The position numbers and the translations under genes were made by a program. From positions 1 to 6,534 of the forward strand of contig JBPCTQ010000351.1 of NCBI GenBank assembly GCA_051011595.1: 6,534 bases of DNA, given 5' to 3'. The stretch comes from JAOUEE01 sp051011595 (GTDB lineage Bacteria > Actinomycetota > Acidimicrobiia > Acidimicrobiales > SHLQ01). Below, piece by piece: positions 5,709-6,534 of the stretch; position 1 is the stretch's first letter, and every line of letters begins with the position of its first letter. Under the pieces are notes generated by a model. It was not told the DNA's origin. It made no database searches and was given only the letters and a program-made list of their open reading frames with translations.

Positions 5709-6365
5709 GTGCGGCTGATCGTGCCCAAGCTGGCCCTCGCTCTTGCGGTAGCGCTGTTGGCGGTTGCCTGTGTGCCGTACACACGGGCCGATCTGCCGGG
5801 TGTTGTGCAGCACGATCCGTCGCTGCCCCGAGTGGTGCTGCTGGGCGACTCCATCACTGTTCAATCGCGAACCCAATGGCAGAACGAGATGGCCGCGGAG
5901 ACGAGCTGGTGGTCACACGTGTTGGCGACCGGCGGCTGGACCATCGCCGACGTGATGGCGGCCGATGATGACGTCCTCGATCCTGTGCCGTTCGCTCCCG
6001 ATGCGGTCATTGCCAACATCGGCACCAACGACACCTTCGACTGCGGACTCTCGCCGACGTGTGGGCCCAGCTGGGTGGCCACCGAGCTCGACGACCTGTG
6101 GGCGCCCTACGTGGTCGCCGGCGTCCCCTGCCGGGTGGCGGTCACCATCCGGTACGAGACCGGCAGCGGCCTGGTGACGTCGATCAACGACCGCATCTCC
6201 CACCTGCACGGCACGGGCGTGATCACCCACGTCGCCGACTGGAAGGCCCACAGCGCCGGTCACCCGGAGTGGTTCAAGGACTCGATCGGACACCCCACCA
6301 CGGCGGGCAAGCTCGCCCTGGCCGAGTTCTTGACCGACGAGCTCCAGGAGGCGTGTCCGGCCTGA
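5709..6365 (+). CDS. SGNH/GDSL-hydrolase lipoprotein (paralogue 2)
   Basis: A 218-aa probable cell-surface esterase, divergently transcribed from its paralogue. The signal peptide RLIVPKLALALAVALLAVAC ends in lipobox Cys21. Unlike the paralogue it has almost no Thr/Pro linker. SGNH blocks: VVLLGDSITVQS (42-53, Ser48), Gly75/Gly76 in ATGGWT, ANIGTNDTF (102-110, Asn107) and WFKDSIGHPTTAG (188-200) with His195 and Asp191. Cys112, 118, 141 and 216 correspond to the four cysteines of the paralogue, including the same C-x5-C spacing after the GTND block. Further shared segments are PCRVAVTI (paralogue ACRVGVTI) and VADWKAH (paralogue VADWAAH). The start GTG 5709 has a good AAGGGAG. It ends TGA 6363-6365. 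The natural substrate is unknown; family members hydrolyse or transfer acyl groups on polysaccharides, peptidoglycan or lipids. Confidence 0.88.
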   Translation: MRLIVPKLALALAVALLAVACVPYTRADLPGVVQHDPSLPRVVLLGDSITVQSRTQWQNEMAAETSWWSHVLATGGWTIADVMAADDDVLDPVPFAPDAVIANIGTNDTFDCGLSPTCGPSWVATELDDLWAPYVVAGVPCRVAVTIRYETGSGLVTSINDRISHLHGTGVITHVADWKAHSAGHPEWFKDSIGHPTTAGKLALAEFLTDELQEACPA

Positions 6366-6431
6366 TCGGCGCGCCATACAACCAGGCAGTACCGCGACGC
6401 GGGCTCGGCTTCATCGGTGACGGCTGCCATA

Positions 6432-6460
6432 TTGCACACCAGGAGACGGCTCGGTACCGT
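6432..6460 (+). promoter_or_regulatory. Possible promoter for a gene beyond the window
   Basis: TTGCAC (6432-6437) and TACCGT (6455-6460) are separated by exactly 17 bp and keep the most important -35 (TTG) and -10 (T, A, final T) bases. No convincing coding region starts before the window ends at 6534, so the target would be outside. Confidence 0.3.
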
Positions 6461-6490
6461 CGATTCTGGTGGTGGGTCCAGGATCTGTCT

Positions 6491-6515
6491 CGATCGTTGT
6501 GTGTACCCACGATCG
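6491..6515. repeat. 7-bp inverted repeat CGATCGT/ACGATCG
   Basis: CGATCGT (6491-6497) and ACGATCG (6509-6515) are perfect inverted arms with an 11-nt spacer. No T-run follows on either strand. It lies about 30 nt after the possible promoter, so an operator or 5'-leader hairpin is conceivable. Apart from this and that promoter, I see nothing in 6366-6534. Confidence 0.3.
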
Positions 6516-6534
6516 CTCCGAATTGCTTCCTGCG

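Noticed and set aside
6392..6402. CCGCGACGCGG hairpin after the second SGNH gene as a terminator
   Set aside because: The stem is four pairs with a three-base loop and is followed by GCTCGGCTTC, not a T-run. Too weak to call.
6274..6510. Minus-strand open frame at the right end
   Set aside because: It overlaps the SGNH gene end on the opposite strand, is Arg/Pro/Trp-rich, and has no domain or ribosome binding site.

Overview
The window is GC-rich (by eye about 65%), uses GTG starts freely, has TANNNT-type -10 elements and at least one apparently leaderless gene. The sigma factor is close to the actinobacterial SigA/HrdB type. Together this suggests a member of the Actinomycetota. An Acidimicrobiia-like lineage is my guess from the overall flavour of the proteins; it is an inference, not a demonstrated placement.

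Layout. (1) Positions 1-976, + strand: the 3' part of a principal-type sigma-70 factor; its 5' end lies outside the window. (2) Positions 977-1113: a short gap with an imperfect repeated GTT...AAC unit and a TAGGGT -10 element 7 nt before the next start codon. (3) Positions 1114-1767, +: a 217-aa protein with an N-terminal helix-turn-helix and a LAGLIDADG-like core. Its stop codon lies inside the following tRNA gene. (4) Positions 1758-1830, +: tRNA-Asn(GTT), followed by a weak intrinsic terminator. (5) Positions 1941-4871, +: a compact three-gene ABC transporter operon made of two different FtsX/MacB-like permeases and one MacB/LolD/DevA-type ATPase. (6) Positions 4877-5590 on the - strand and 5709-6365 on the + strand: two divergent, paralogous SGNH-hydrolase lipoproteins sharing a promoter region of about 118 bp. 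(7) Positions 6366-6534: no convincing gene; a possible promoter and an inverted repeat may belong to a gene beyond the window.

How the parts fit. The sigma factor and tRNA are housekeeping. The permease genes overlap by one base (TGATG) and the ATPase follows 13 nt later behind a good Shine-Dalgarno, so the three subunits are probably made together as a heterodimeric-permease exporter or lipid/lipoprotein-handling complex. No membrane-fusion (DevB/MacA-like) gene is visible. The two SGNH lipoproteins would sit on the outer face of the membrane and probably act on ester or acetyl groups of envelope polymers. A functional link to the exporter is possible from proximity only.

The least ordinary features are the LAGLIDADG-like gene whose stop codon is formed by tRNA bases U8-A9-G10, with the likely tRNA promoter inside the coding sequence, and the paired SGNH lipoproteins, which share four cysteines and a shifted block-V motif (D-x3-H rather than the usual D-x2-H). 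I did not see a CRISPR array, transposase, prophage gene or clear new defence system.
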